Below, in pieces: positions 17,982 to 27,513 of a stretch of DNA of 36,395 nucleotides. Under the pieces are notes generated by a model. That model was given only the letters and a program-made list of their open reading frames with translations. It made no database searches and was not told where the DNA came from. Source of the DNA: an uncultured Lachnospiraceae bacterium (GTDB lineage Bacteria; Bacillota; Clostridia; Lachnospirales; Lachnospiraceae); NCBI GenBank assembly GCA_902800325.1, contig CADCDW010000016.1, forward strand, positions 1-36,395, read 5' to 3'. A program made the position numbers and the translations under genes. How positions within the stretch are numbered: the stretch's first letter is position 1; each line of letters opens with the position of its first letter.

Positions 17982-19451
17982 GCTCTGTGTCTGATATGTT
18001 GGTTCGTAGGTAATATTGACACCAAGTCTCTTGAATGACTGTTCGTCAACTTTTGATAATATAACTGTCGAATGAGCTTCCAGACCTTTAAGCCTGGAGA
18101 GTTGTTCCATAGCAAGTTCTGCAGTAGGATTTGTTACAGCACATATCGAAAGTGCGATAAGTACCTCATCAGTATGAAGCCTTGGATTATGATTACCGAG
18201 ATGCTCAGTTTTAAGTTTTTGTATAGGCTCAATAACAGTAGGCGATATAAGCTCAATCTCATCAGGTATTCCGGCTAATTCTTTCAATACATTAAGTAAC
18301 AGTACTGAACTTGAACCGAGCAGGTCGATTGTCTTTCCTGTGATGATTCTGCCGTCCTCAAGCTGCATGGCAACAGCAGGATTGCCGGTTTCTTCGGCTT
18401 TCTTTAAGGCTGCTGCAACGACAGGTCTGTCATCTATGGTTGCATCTGCCTGTCGCATAAGCAATTCTATTTTATATATTTCGTCCTTGTTTTCAGCACC
18501 ACGCTTGTTGGCACAAAGAGCGGTATAATATCTTCTTATTATCTCCTGTATGGAGGCTTCTCTTACAACTTCATCATCGGATATACAATATCCGGCCATA
18601 TTTACACCCATATCGGTAGGACTTTTGTATGGAGATTCACCCATAATCTGCTTAAGAATTTCGCGGAGTACAGGGAAGATCTCTATATCTCTGTTGTAGT
18701 TTACCGCCTGTTCACCATACTCATCAAGGTGGAAGGAGTCAATCATATTTACATCTTTTAAATCAGCGGTTGCTGCTTCATATGCGATATTTACAGGATG
18801 CTTTAAAGGCACGTTCCAGATAGGGAAAGTTTCAAATTTGGCATAACCTGCTTTGATTCCGCGCTTGTGCTCATGATAAAGCTGGGAAAGAGCAGTGGCC
18901 ATTTTACCGCTTCCCGGACCCGGTGCTGTTATGACAACAAGCGATCTGGTTGTCTCAATATAATCATTTTTCCCAAAGCCTTCCTCACTTACGATAAGTG
19001 GGATATTGGCAGGATAATCAGGTATGGAATAATGTTTATAAACCTTTATGCCAAGAGTAGTAAGCCTTTTTTCAAAAGCGCAGGCTGCAGGCTGGCTGTT
19101 AAATCTTGTGATTACAACACTTCCGACGTAGAGTCCTATACCACGAAATGCATCGATTAATCTTAAAGTGTCGAGGTCATAAGTGATATCAAGGTCGCCA
19201 CGTTTTTTATTTTGCTCTATGGCATCGGCATTTATAACGATGACTATCTCAGCCTGATCCTTAAGTTCAAGAAGCATTTTAACTTTTGTATCCGGAACAA
19301 ATCCCGGTAACACTCTTGAAGCATGATAGTCGTCAAAAAGCTTTCCTCCAAATTCAAGATAAAGCTTTCCTCCGAACATATTTATCCTTTTTCTGATATT
19401 TTCAGATTGTAATTTGATATACTTTTCATTGTCGAATCCGATTTTCTTCAT
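17967..19451 (-). CDS. DUF1846 family protein
   Basis: 494-aa soluble protein matching the DUF1846 family (N-terminal MKKIGFDNEKYIKLQSENI and FGGKLFDDYHASRVLPGF are characteristic). A P-loop-like APGPGSGKMAT (176-186) suggests nucleotide or phosphate binding. The cellular role of the family is not established. Its last 15 bases overlap the end of the convergent subtilase gene, so no terminator separates them. A GGAGGAA sequence precedes the ATG; a weak TTGAAT-17-TAAACT pair on the minus strand upstream could be its promoter. Confidence 0.9.
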   Translation of the reverse strand: MKKIGFDNEKYIKLQSENIRKRINMFGGKLYLEFGGKLFDDYHASRVLPGFVPDTKVKMLLELKDQAEIVIVINADAIEQNKKRGDLDITYDLDTLRLIDAFRGIGLYVGSVVITRFNSQPAACAFEKRLTTLGIKVYKHYSIPDYPANIPLIVSEEGFGKNDYIETTRSLVVITAPGPGSGKMATALSQLYHEHKRGIKAGYAKFETFPIWNVPLKHPVNIAYEAATADLKDVNMIDSFHLDEYGEQAVNYNRDIEIFPVLREILKQIMGESPYKSPTDMGVNMAGYCISDDEVVREASIQEIIRRYYTALCANKRGAENKDEIYKIELLMRQADATIDDRPVVAAALKKAEETGNPAVAMQLEDGRIITGKTIDLLGSSSVLLLNVLKELAGIPDEIELISPTVIEPIQKLKTEHLGNHNPRLHTDEVLIALSICAVTNPTAELAMEQLSRLKGLEAHSTVILSKVDEQSFKRLGVNITYEPTYQTQSLYHK

Positions 19452-19613
19452 TGAAAAAATTCCTCCGGTAAATTACTATCAATTATCTGATATATAAAAT
19501 ATTTTACTGCAATAGTTTACAACAATTTAACTTTCCATTCAAGTAAAAATGTGCCGGCTTATATATTTTTTTGAAAAATGCACAAAAATATTATAAAGTT
19601 ACAAGAATCTAAC

Positions 19614-19642
19614 TTGTTTTTAAATGTGATTTCTGTTAGAAT
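19614..19642 (+). promoter_or_regulatory. Promoter of the VanY-type carboxypeptidase gene
   Basis: TTGTTT (19614-19619), a 17-base spacer and TAGAAT (19637-19642) with TGT immediately before it (extended -10). The start codon lies about 65 bases downstream. Confidence 0.55.
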
Positions 19643-19706
19643 TATGTTAATTATATTTTTATCTGAAATATCATTTTATTACATAAGCTCAGGGAGAGGA
19701 GAAACT

Positions 19707-20633
19707 ATGGAGAGGGTAAAAGAAGTTTTACAATTCATTGGTCTAAAAATTATAGGCGCAGGTCAGTTCGTATGGGCGCATCTGAAAATCGGATTTAAAA
19801 AACTCAGAAAATGGTTCAGACGATACATAAGAAAACTTATAAGACATACAAAGGCAAAGGACTACAGTCTTTTGATATATACAATCATAGCTATTATAGT
19901 ATTTATACTGGCCATTGTTTTACTCGGAAAATTGTTTTCACATAAAAAGAAGAATAAAGAGGTAAAGACAACAACTGAGACAACTACGGAGATCATAACT
20001 GAAGATCCTGCGGTTGAGGCACATAATCAGCTTGTTGCACAGGCCAATGCTATATATCAGAATAGTTCTGAATTGCTTGTGCTTGTAAATGGCTCTCATC
20101 CTATTACAGAAGGCTATAGCTTTGAGCATTATACGCTTAATTGCGGTGAAGATATAGATACAAGAATGCATGATGACCTTGTTAATATGCTTGAAGCATG
20201 TAATGAAGCCGGAAATGAATATAGAATTGTTTCAGGTTACAGAGATCAGGCAAAACAACAGCAGCTTTTTGATGAAAAGATAGCATCTTTGGTTGCTCAG
20301 GAAGGATTGTCTCAGGAAGACGCCGAAGCTAAAGCTGCAATGACTATACAGCGTCCGGGATACAGTGAACATGAGACCGGTCTTGCTATCGATATATCAG
20401 GTCTTGACAATGCAACACTTGATGAAAGTCTTGCATCTGATCCTACAGTTGCCTGGCTTGACCAGAATTGCCATATGTATGGATTTGTAGTTCGTTATCC
20501 GGATGGTAAAACTGATGTGACCGGTGAAGTATTTGAACCATGGCATTTCAGATATGTCGGTGTTGAGGCTGCTACATTTATGCATGACAATAATCTTACT
20601 CTTGAGGAGTTTTATCAGCTTATAGGCATGTAA
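19707..20633 (+). CDS. Membrane-anchored D-alanyl-D-alanine carboxypeptidase (VanY, M15B)
   Basis: Zinc peptidase trimming D-Ala from peptidoglycan stem peptides, 308 aa. Layout: a basic cytoplasmic N-terminus, one membrane helix (about 54-76), a Thr/Glu-rich linker, then the catalytic domain outside the cell. Motifs: SGYRDQAKQQQLFD, zinc site SEHETGLAIDI (His222, Asp229) and EPWHFRY (Glu277, His280). The ATG at 19707 follows AGGGAGAGGAG; an in-frame ATG at 19578 would precede the promoter seen here and is rejected. The downstream TPR gene starts 43 bases on and may be co-transcribed. Confidence 0.92.
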   Translation: MERVKEVLQFIGLKIIGAGQFVWAHLKIGFKKLRKWFRRYIRKLIRHTKAKDYSLLIYTIIAIIVFILAIVLLGKLFSHKKKNKEVKTTTETTTEIITEDPAVEAHNQLVAQANAIYQNSSELLVLVNGSHPITEGYSFEHYTLNCGEDIDTRMHDDLVNMLEACNEAGNEYRIVSGYRDQAKQQQLFDEKIASLVAQEGLSQEDAEAKAAMTIQRPGYSEHETGLAIDISGLDNATLDESLASDPTVAWLDQNCHMYGFVVRYPDGKTDVTGEVFEPWHFRYVGVEAATFMHDNNLTLEEFYQLIGM

Positions 20634-20675
20634 AAAAGACTTATATTAATTTGGTGTAAGGTAATAGTTATAAAA

Positions 20676-21860
20676 ATGGAAAACAGATCTAAAGCAAGGA
20701 CAGCGGAAAGAAGTAATTCCGCTGTCCGTAAAAATAATCATGACAATAAAAATCATGTTTCAAATAAAACTGCAAACCATGTTTCAAATAAAACTGCAGC
20801 TTATAAGCGCAGTAATTCCGGTAGGCGAAGCAGCTTAGGAAACAGTAAATCATACAGAAAAAAGAAAAACGCAAGATACAGACGTATAAAGTTTTACTAT
20901 AATCTTATATTTACTTTAATAGTTATATTTGTTGTAATATATGGAGCGTTTCATATATTTACTAAAAAGAAGTCCTATAGGAATGATGGACTTGATTATT
21001 ACAATAAAGGTGAATATGAGGCCGCCATAGAAAGCTTTAATAAGGCTTTGAACTGCAATCAATGGTTTTCCGATGCCGTTGATATTGATATTTTGATGTA
21101 TAAAGCTGATGCATATGTTATGTTGTCGGATTTTGCTTCTGCAGAAAGGACTTATGCATCTATAAAAACAAAGTATCCGAAAAAATATTACGACTCCGAA
21201 AAAATCGATTTTATGGTTGAATTAACCAATGCCTTAGACAGATATAAGTTTGGAGACTACGTATCAACAGTTGCATGTTTTAACAGGGCAGTAGAGGCAG
21301 GGTATACGGAGATGAGTATGTATGCTGCCTGTTGTTATGAACAAGCAGGTGATTATGAGAAAATGAAGTCCAATCTTGATATTTATACAGGAAGCTTTGG
21401 GTATAATGCTGATATATGTTATAAGTATGCAGCATATTATATCGATGTGGAAGATTATGAGGATGCGCTTTCAAGCATAGAGCAGGGGCTTTCTTTTGGA
21501 GAAAGTACTTATACACAGGAATTTATGTATGCTCAGATAATATGCCATATAAGACTTTGTAATTTTGATAAAGCTTCAGAACTTGCCAATGTATATGCAC
21601 AGACTTATCCCGATGATACTAAAGGGCAGGATATAATGGCGTGGCTTGATACAAGAACTAATCCTGATACAGAGGTAGTCAACGATATATTTAATCAAAA
21701 CAGTTTGAATGTTTCTTCTGATGAAACGGCAGATGACGCAAACTCTACCGGAGATGCAGATGCTGCTGATAATGCAGATGCTGTACCGGATGGCATTGAT
21801 TCTTCGGATAATGCAGATACCCAGGCTGCTGCGGATACGGTAGGACAGCAGGATAATTAA
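20676..21860 (+). CDS. Membrane-anchored TPR protein
   Basis: 394 aa of unknown specific role. A basic, Asn/Ser-rich N-terminus (1-72) is followed by one membrane helix (about 76-96) and an extracytoplasmic part with tetratricopeptide repeats (first clear one YYNKGEYEAAIESFNKAL at 108-125, others to about 325). The last ~50 residues are Asp/Ala-rich and disordered. Two tandem 24-base units encode a doubled NHVSNKTA. The start is preceded only by a weak, distant AAGG, and a perfect 11-bp inverted repeat lies 22 bases into the gene. TPR proteins of this kind usually scaffold envelope complexes; the VanY neighbour suggests a wall-related role, by inference. Confidence 0.82.
   Translation: MENRSKARTAERSNSAVRKNNHDNKNHVSNKTANHVSNKTAAYKRSNSGRRSSLGNSKSYRKKKNARYRRIKFYYNLIFTLIVIFVVIYGAFHIFTKKKSYRNDGLDYYNKGEYEAAIESFNKALNCNQWFSDAVDIDILMYKADAYVMLSDFASAERTYASIKTKYPKKYYDSEKIDFMVELTNALDRYKFGDYVSTVACFNRAVEAGYTEMSMYAACCYEQAGDYEKMKSNLDIYTGSFGYNADICYKYAAYYIDVEDYEDALSSIEQGLSFGESTYTQEFMYAQIICHIRLCNFDKASELANVYAQTYPDDTKGQDIMAWLDTRTNPDTEVVNDIFNQNSLNVSSDETADDANSTGDADAADNADAVPDGIDSSDNADTQAAADTVGQQDN
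20698..20727. repeat. Perfect 11-bp inverted repeat inside the TPR gene
   Basis: GGACAGCGGAA (20698-20708) and TTCCGCTGTCC (20717-20727) are exact complements around an 8-base loop. This GC-rich hairpin in an AT-rich region sits just after the start codon, where it could affect translation. Confidence 0.7.
20751..20798 (+). repeat. Tandem 24-bp duplication in the TPR gene
   Basis: Two adjacent 24-base units (20751-20774 and 20775-20798) differ at a single base. They are in frame and each encodes N-H-V-S-N-K-T-A. Confidence 0.85.
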
Positions 21861-21901
21861 AAAATATTTGATTTATATAGGGATTTTAACAGGTATTATA
21901 T

Positions 21902-23134
21902 ATGTATGATAATGATAAAGAGATAGAGAAAATTATACTTTTTGCTGTTGACCTTGATAACGGTGAGGATGTAGAAGCATCACTGCTTGAATTGGAAGAG
22001 CTTATAAATACGGCGGGAGCGGTTGTTGTCGGAAAGCTTATTCAAAACAGGGAAAAGCTTGAAAGCGGAACATATCTTGGAACAGGTAAGCTTGAAGAAT
22101 TAAGCGATATGATATATGAGCTCGGAGCTACCGGAGTTTGTTGTGATGATGAGCTTTCTCCGGTTCAAATGAAAAATATCGAGATGGCACTTGATACTAA
22201 GGTAATGGACAGGACTATGGTTATACTTGATATTTTTGCAGGCAGGGCGACAACCAAAGAAGGAAAGATTCAGGTGGAGCTTGCCCAGTTAAAATACAGA
22301 TCACAGCGACTTATAGGTGCCGGACTTGCCATGTCAAGGCTCGGTGGTGGTATAGGTACCAGAGGTCCGGGTGAGACGAAGCTTGAGGTGGACAGGCGTG
22401 TTATAAGAAGTCGTATTGCACAGCTTTCAAGAGAGCTTGAAGAAGTAAAAAGGCACAGGCAGACTATGAGAAAGCAGCGTATGGAAGGAAGTGAGCCGAT
22501 TATATCCATAGTCGGTTATACCAATGCAGGAAAATCAACTTTACTCAATACACTGACTGATGCCGGTGTTTTGGAAGAAGATAAGCTTTTTGCAACTCTT
22601 GATCCCACATCAAGAAATTATAAACTTTCCAATGGTCAGGAGGTTATACTGACCGATACCGTAGGCTTTATAAGAAAGCTCCCTCATCATCTTATAAATG
22701 CTTTTCGTTCAACTCTTGAAGAAGCAAAGTATGCGGATATAATTCTTCATGTGGTTGATGTATCAAATCCGCATGCTGACAGTCATATAATTACTGTTTA
22801 CGAGACATTAAAGGGACTTGGGATAGTTGATAAGCCGGTGGTTACTCTTTTTAATAAGATTGATAAGCTGGATGAGATACCTGTCATAAAAGATTTTAAA
22901 GCAGACAAGGTTATTAATATCTCAGCTAAAAAACGTATGGGATTTGATGAACTGTCTGATACTCTTGCTGATATTATCAATAACGGCAGGACATATATTG
23001 AAAAATTAATTCCCTATCAGGATGCCGGTTTGATCAATAATATAAGACAAAACGGCAATCTTTTATGTGAAGAATACAGAGAGGATGGAATTTATATTAA
23101 GGCTTATGTAGATAAAAGTCTATATATGACATAA
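21902..23134 (+). CDS. hflX: Ribosome-associated GTPase HflX
   Basis: GTPase that binds the 50S subunit and splits stalled or stress-arrested ribosomes. The 410 aa begin with the HflX N-terminal domain (TYLGTGKLEEL, DDELSPVQMKNIE), a coiled linker and the family-specific glycine-rich GGGIGTRGPGETKLE (148-162). The G domain follows: P-loop GYTNAGKS (205-212), G3 DTVGF (252-256), G4 NKID, and a G5-like ISAK. Length is normal. The ATG at 21902 lies 42 bases after the TPR gene, with only a weak Shine-Dalgarno visible. Confidence 0.95.
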   Translation: MYDNDKEIEKIILFAVDLDNGEDVEASLLELEELINTAGAVVVGKLIQNREKLESGTYLGTGKLEELSDMIYELGATGVCCDDELSPVQMKNIEMALDTKVMDRTMVILDIFAGRATTKEGKIQVELAQLKYRSQRLIGAGLAMSRLGGGIGTRGPGETKLEVDRRVIRSRIAQLSRELEEVKRHRQTMRKQRMEGSEPIISIVGYTNAGKSTLLNTLTDAGVLEEDKLFATLDPTSRNYKLSNGQEVILTDTVGFIRKLPHHLINAFRSTLEEAKYADIILHVVDVSNPHADSHIITVYETLKGLGIVDKPVVTLFNKIDKLDEIPVIKDFKADKVINISAKKRMGFDELSDTLADIINNGRTYIEKLIPYQDAGLINNIRQNGNLLCEEYREDGIYIKAYVDKSLYMT

Positions 23135-23138
23135 GTGT

Positions 23139-23153
23139 CAAAAGGAACTTTTG
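23139..23153. repeat. Short hairpin after hflX
   Basis: CAAAAG-GAA-CTTTTG is a perfect 6-bp hairpin (23139-23153) nested inside GACATA (23128-23133) and TATGTC (23159-23164). It is not followed by a T-run, so it is a poor terminator; it may be an RNA-processing structure or a degraded palindromic repeat. Confidence 0.4.
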
Positions 23154-23191
23154 CCCAATATGTCTTAATATATAATTTTTATAATTGAATT

Positions 23192-24562
23192 ATGAATTTA
23201 CCAAAAATATTTGAAGATAATATGAGAGGACTTTTGGGGGATGAGTTTGATGATTATAAGGCGTGCCTGGACAGTCCTATGCATCATGGAATAAGGATTA
23301 ATACGAGCAAGATATCTGTAGAAGATTTTCTTAAGATTAATCCTTTTTTGCTGAAAAAAGTACCTTGGTGCGATAATGGCTTTTATTATGATGAAAGCGT
23401 AGATAAGCCGTCAAAGCATCCGTATTACTATGCCGGGCTATATTATATACAGGAACCGAGTGCCATGACACCTGCATCTGTCATACCTGTTGATGAGGGT
23501 GACAGGGTTCTTGATGTATGTGCGGCACCCGGAGGTAAATCAACAGAGCTTGCCGCAAAGCTTAGGGGAAGCGGAGTTTTGATTTCAAATGATATAAGTG
23601 CTTCAAGAGCCAAGGCCCTTTTAAAAAATCTTGAGGTTTTCGGTATAGATAATTATATTATTACGAGCGAAAATACACATCGGCTTGCTGAGAGATTTGA
23701 AGGTTATTTTGATAAAATACTTGTGGATGCACCCTGCTCAGGTGAAGGTATGTTCAGAAAATCAAATTCCATGATTACAGCATGGGAAAATAACGGCAAT
23801 AAGCTTTTTGCTGATATGCAAAGGAATATACTTGATGATGTATCTGTCATGCTAAAACCCGGTGGTATAATGCTTTATTCAACCTGTACGTTTTCACCTC
23901 TTGAAAACGAAAAATCGATAGAATATCTGCTTTCTTTGGATGATAGATTTGAACTTTTGGATTTTGAAAAGTATGAAGCGTTTGATAATGGACATCCGGA
24001 GTGGGGAGATACTTTGAACAGGGAACTCAAAAAGTGTGCAAGACTTTGGCCGCATAAAATCGAAGGTGAGGGGCATTTTGTTGCGCTTATAAAGAAAAAT
24101 AATGAGGGCGAATATTATTCTCATTGTGGCAGTTACGGGTTAAAGAAGGTTAGACTTGATGATTCGGTTAAAGTTTTTCTTAATAAAATCAAAAGAAAAT
24201 TTAGGGATGATCGGTTTGAAATAAATAATGACAAGCTTTATTATATAAAAGAAAGTCTGCCTGATGTAAAGGGACTTAGGACACTTAGAAACGGGCTTTA
24301 TATGGGGGATATAAAGAAAAACAGATTTGAGCCGAGTCAGTCGCTTGCCATGAATTTAAAAGCTGATGAGTTTGACAATGTAATAGATATCCAATCTAAT
24401 GATGAGCGGGTTATAAAATATCTTAAGGGAGAAACTATAGAGGCTGAAGGGAAAAATGGCTGGGCTCTCGTATGTGTTGATTCGTATCCGCTTGGCTGGG
24501 GAAAACTAAACAATGGAACATTAAAAAATAAATATCTTTCGGGATGGAGGCTTATGTCATGA
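23192..24562 (+). CDS. RsmF-type rRNA (cytosine-C5)-methyltransferase
   Basis: SAM-dependent RsmB/NOP-family m5C methyltransferase of 456 aa. The SAM motif I is DVCAAPGGKS (108-117); the two cysteines typical of RNA m5C enzymes are in PCSGEGMFRK (Cys182) and STCTFS (Cys232, by family the attacking residue). The C-terminal third, ending in PLGWGKLNNGTLKNKYLSGWR, matches the PUA-like RNA-binding tail of RsmF (YebU) enzymes, so 16S rRNA is the expected target. Its TGA stop overlaps the next start as ATGA, showing translational coupling with the SDR gene. Confidence 0.93.
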   Translation: MNLPKIFEDNMRGLLGDEFDDYKACLDSPMHHGIRINTSKISVEDFLKINPFLLKKVPWCDNGFYYDESVDKPSKHPYYYAGLYYIQEPSAMTPASVIPVDEGDRVLDVCAAPGGKSTELAAKLRGSGVLISNDISASRAKALLKNLEVFGIDNYIITSENTHRLAERFEGYFDKILVDAPCSGEGMFRKSNSMITAWENNGNKLFADMQRNILDDVSVMLKPGGIMLYSTCTFSPLENEKSIEYLLSLDDRFELLDFEKYEAFDNGHPEWGDTLNRELKKCARLWPHKIEGEGHFVALIKKNNEGEYYSHCGSYGLKKVRLDDSVKVFLNKIKRKFRDDRFEINNDKLYYIKESLPDVKGLRTLRNGLYMGDIKKNRFEPSQSLAMNLKADEFDNVIDIQSNDERVIKYLKGETIEAEGKNGWALVCVDSYPLGWGKLNNGTLKNKYLSGWRLMS

Positions 24563-25317
24563 AGATAGCAGTTGTAACCGGCGCTTCGTCCGGTATAGGT
24601 AAGGAGTTTGTAAAACAGATTGCAAAAAGATACAGAACGCTTGATGAAATATGGGTTTTAGCAAGAAGAAAAGAACGATTAATTGAGCTGGCTGAAGAGA
24701 TTAAATCTGTAAAAATAAGATGTATATGCTGTGATTTAACAGATAAGAGAAAGCTTTTAAAATATAAAAATGCACTAAAAAAGTATAATCCTTCAATCAG
24801 AATGCTTGTAAATGCTGCCGGATACGGAATAATAGGTAAATTTGCTGAATTAAAAGAAAAGGATAATGTTGGCATGGTCGAATTAAACTGTTCGGCACTT
24901 ACACGCATGATTGATCTGTCGCTTCCTTATATGGCTAAGAAAAAAGCAAATATTATAAATTTGGCTTCGTCTGCTGCGTTTTTGCCACAGCCTTCTTTTG
25001 CCGTATATGCTGCAAGCAAGTCATATGTGCTTTCACTTTCGATGGCTTTAAATGAGGAACTTAAAAAAAGACATATTACGGTTACTGCTGTGTGTCCTGG
25101 ACCGGTTGATACAGAGTTTTTTGATATAGCGGAGATTTATAACAGTGTTAAGCTCTATAAAAGGCTTTTAAGAGCTAAGCCAAAAGCAGTGGTTTCGCTT
25201 GCCCTAAAGGATGCATATCATAAAAAGACGGTTTCTGTATATGGTTTAACCATGAAAGGTTTCAGGCTTTTGACAAAGCTTATACCACACAGCTTTATTG
25301 TAAAGTTTATAAAATAG
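24559..25317 (+). CDS. Short-chain dehydrogenase/reductase (SDR)
   Basis: 252-aa classical SDR, NAD(P)H-dependent, substrate unknown. Cofactor motif TGASSGIG (7-14), NAAG (85-88), catalytic Ser137/138 in NLASSAAF and YAASK (Tyr150, Lys154); an arginine pair after the second strand (ARRKER) points to NADP(H). The ATG at 24559 has GGAGG 8 bases upstream and overlaps the preceding stop; an upstream in-frame ATG at 24544 is less likely since it precedes that ribosome binding site. The sequence is closest in style to the DltE/YqjQ-like oxidoreductases. Confidence 0.92.
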   Translation: MKIAVVTGASSGIGKEFVKQIAKRYRTLDEIWVLARRKERLIELAEEIKSVKIRCICCDLTDKRKLLKYKNALKKYNPSIRMLVNAAGYGIIGKFAELKEKDNVGMVELNCSALTRMIDLSLPYMAKKKANIINLASSAAFLPQPSFAVYAASKSYVLSLSMALNEELKKRHITVTAVCPGPVDTEFFDIAEIYNSVKLYKRLLRAKPKAVVSLALKDAYHKKTVSVYGLTMKGFRLLTKLIPHSFIVKFIK

Positions 25318-25325
25318 GAGATAAA

Positions 25326-25904
25326 ATGTTTAATAAATATAAAAAAGGCGAATATGGATATATGGATTCGTATAAAAAAAGCAGATTAATCATATCGCTT
25401 ATTTTTGCAGCTATGATATCGTTTATAGTTATAACAATGCTTTTTATGTTTGGTTCAACGCAAAGGATTATGGTTATATTTGCTATTTTGCTTGTATTAC
25501 CGTTTTCTAAATTTTTAATCGGTTACATAATGTGCTCAACATTTAAGCCTTTATCAAAAGAAAGATATGAAAAGCTTTCCGGTGAAACAAAAGAAGCGAC
25601 CGGAAATATGCTTTATGATGTAGTTATAACCCGTACAGAGGGCATGAAATTTTATCAGTCTATGTATATCTGTAACAGTCGTATATATGCATTTACAGAC
25701 GATAAAAGGTTTTCGGACAATAAAAAGTCTTATGAAACATGGATTAAGGAATGTATAAACGGAACAAAATTTGACTATACGATAAAGGTTTTTTCAGATT
25801 TGGATGAATATATTAAAAAGGTTAATTCGGTTTCGGCGGCCAATGATAAAATTGTAAAGATAGATAAACATATAGTAGAAAGAATTTTGGTAACCTGCGT
25901 TTAG
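25326..25904 (+). CDS. Small membrane protein of unknown function
   Basis: 192 aa, not recognised. Two hydrophobic helices lie at about 22-43 and 46-69, followed by a ~120-residue soluble domain with mixed alpha/beta character (e.g. MLYDVVITRTEGMKF, then MYICNSRIYAFTDD). The start has AGGAG 7 bases upstream and lies 8 bases after the SDR gene; the RluA-type gene follows after 15 bases. It is therefore co-transcribed with RNA-modification genes, but nothing in the sequence indicates its job. Confidence 0.85.
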   Translation: MFNKYKKGEYGYMDSYKKSRLIISLIFAAMISFIVITMLFMFGSTQRIMVIFAILLVLPFSKFLIGYIMCSTFKPLSKERYEKLSGETKEATGNMLYDVVITRTEGMKFYQSMYICNSRIYAFTDDKRFSDNKKSYETWIKECINGTKFDYTIKVFSDLDEYIKKVNSVSAANDKIVKIDKHIVERILVTCV

Positions 25905-25919
25905 AAAAAGAGATTAATC

Positions 25920-27002
25920 ATGAGAGAAGTAAGAATCGGAAAAAATGAAGAAGGTCAGAGATTAAATAAGTTTCTTATGAAATATTTAAATCTTGCGCCA
26001 TCGTCATTTATATATAAGATGCTAAGAAAAAAGAATATAAAGCTAAATGATAAAAAAGCTGATGGAAGTGAAATAGTTACATACAATGACTCGGTAAAGA
26101 TTTTTTTGAGTGATGAAACTATAGATAAATTTAAAAGCGAAGCCGCATCGGCTAACCCTGAAAAGATAAAAAACAACTCTGATGAGATTAAGAATGAAAT
26201 TTCAGGTATTGTATATAAAATAGATGATGATATATTATATAAAGATGATGACGTTATGGCTATCGATAAACCGTCCGGTATTTTATCTCAGAAGGCCGAT
26301 AAGAATGATTATTCGGTTAATGAAGCGGTAATTGAATATGTGCTTGATAACAGAATACTTTCCAAAGAGGATTTTAGAACATTTAAGCCGTCAGTCTGCA
26401 ACAGACTTGACAGAAATACTTCAGGCATTATATGGGCAGGGATTTCTCTTAAGGGAAGTAAGGAACTTTCTAAAGCGTTTAAAGAAAGAATGATTGATAA
26501 GTATTATTATACAATTGTTAAGGGCAGATTTGAAAAAAAGCTTACCGTTGACGGATATATAAAAAGGGACGAAACAAAACTAAAATCAGAGGTTATATCT
26601 AAAGAAGAGTATCAACATCTGACTAAAAACAATTCATATAAAGATAAAAACATGCGAGATTCAGACAGTGAATATACACGTATAGAAACGTTTTTTGAGC
26701 CTTTATCTGTCGGAAAAGAATATACACTTTTAAGGATTAAGCTTATAACCGGCAAAACACATCAGATAAGAGCTCATTTAAAAAGTCTTGGATTTCCTGT
26801 GATAGGTGATGTAAAATATGGTGACAGATATGTCAACTCATATATGAAAAATAATTATAAACTAAAAAATCATCTGCTACATGCGGGAGATGCTTTCTGG
26901 AAAGAAAAGAAAATCAAAGTTCATTCTGATTTACCTGAGATTTTTCAGAAGATATGTGAGAAAGAGGGACTTGAATGGCAACATGGAATACACGAGGATT
27001 AA
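25920..27002 (+). CDS. RluA-family pseudouridine synthase with S4 domain
   Basis: Isomerises uridine to pseudouridine in rRNA or tRNA; 360 aa. The first ~65 residues form the S4 RNA-binding domain ([13 protein letters not shown]...[15 protein letters not shown]), followed by a charged linker and the catalytic domain with IDKPSG (115-120), [10 protein letters not shown] (catalytic Asp164) and the C-terminal [10 protein letters not shown] motif. Sequence style is that of RluC/RluD-like enzymes; the exact target base cannot be read from sequence. Its last 28 bases overlap the start of recU in another frame. Confidence 0.92.
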   Translation: MREVRIGKNEEGQRLNKFLMKYLNLAPSSFIYKMLRKKNIKLNDKKADGSEIVTYNDSVKIFLSDETIDKFKSEAASANPEKIKNNSDEIKNEISGIVYKIDDDILYKDDDVMAIDKPSGILSQKADKNDYSVNEAVIEYVLDNRILSKEDFRTFKPSVCNRLDRNTSGIIWAGISLKGSKELSKAFKERMIDKYYYTIVKGRFEKKLTVDGYIKRDETKLKSEVISKEEYQHLTKNNSYKDKNMRDSDSEYTRIETFFEPLSVGKEYTLLRIKLITGKTHQIRAHLKSLGFPVIGDVKYGDRYVNSYMKNNYKLKNHLLHAGDAFWKEKKIKVHSDLPEIFQKICEKEGLEWQHGIHED

Positions 27003-27511
27003 GAGGTTCAACATTAGAAGAGCTTATTAATTATTCAAACGAGATATATAGGGATAAGAAACTTGGACTTGTTCAAAAAATCCCAACACCTATTACGCCT
27101 GTAAAAATTGACAAGGAAAATGGCAATATAAGCCTTGCTTATTTTGAAAAAGATTCAACTGTTGATTATATAGGCGTGGTTCAGGGTGTTCCGATATGCT
27201 TTGATGCCAAGGAATGTGCTTCGGATACTTTTTCATTAAATAATATACATGAACACCAGATTAAATTTATGGATGAATTTGAAAATCAACAAGGTATAAG
27301 CTTTCTGGTTATTATGTTTTCGTTAAAAAATGAGTTTTATTATATGAGATTTTCAGAACTTAAAGGTTATTTGGACAGAGTAAAAGAAGGACATGCCAAA
27401 AACTTTAAATATAACGAACTTGATAAAAAATACTTTATACCTTCAGAAGCCGGAGTTGTGGTACATTACTTAAGGACTTTGATGAAGGATCTTGAAGAAA
27501 GGCGGAATTGA
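26975..27511 (+). CDS. recU: Holliday junction resolvase RecU
   Basis: PD-(D/E)XK-fold endonuclease resolving Holliday junctions, the Gram-positive counterpart of RuvC; 178 aa. The family hallmarks are all here: N-terminal [15 protein letters not shown], the stalk region after [12 protein letters not shown], catalytic STVDYIGV (Thr62, Asp64), FDAKEC (Asp77, Lys79), and the HEHQI segment. It is usually next to the penicillin-binding protein gene ponA; here it sits between an RluA-type gene (28-base overlap) and nadE (overlap with the nadE ribosome binding region). Confidence 0.92.
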   Translation: MATWNTRGLRGSTLEELINYSNEIYRDKKLGLVQKIPTPITPVKIDKENGNISLAYFEKDSTVDYIGVVQGVPICFDAKECASDTFSLNNIHEHQIKFMDEFENQQGISFLVIMFSLKNEFYYMRFSELKGYLDRVKEGHAKNFKYNELDKKYFIPSEAGVVVHYLRTLMKDLEERRN

Positions 27512-27513
27512 TT

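Noticed and set aside
19578-19706. N-terminal extension of the VanY-type protein starting at 19578
   Set aside because: The ATG at 19707 has a strong Shine-Dalgarno, and a promoter at 19614-19642 falls within the would-be extension.
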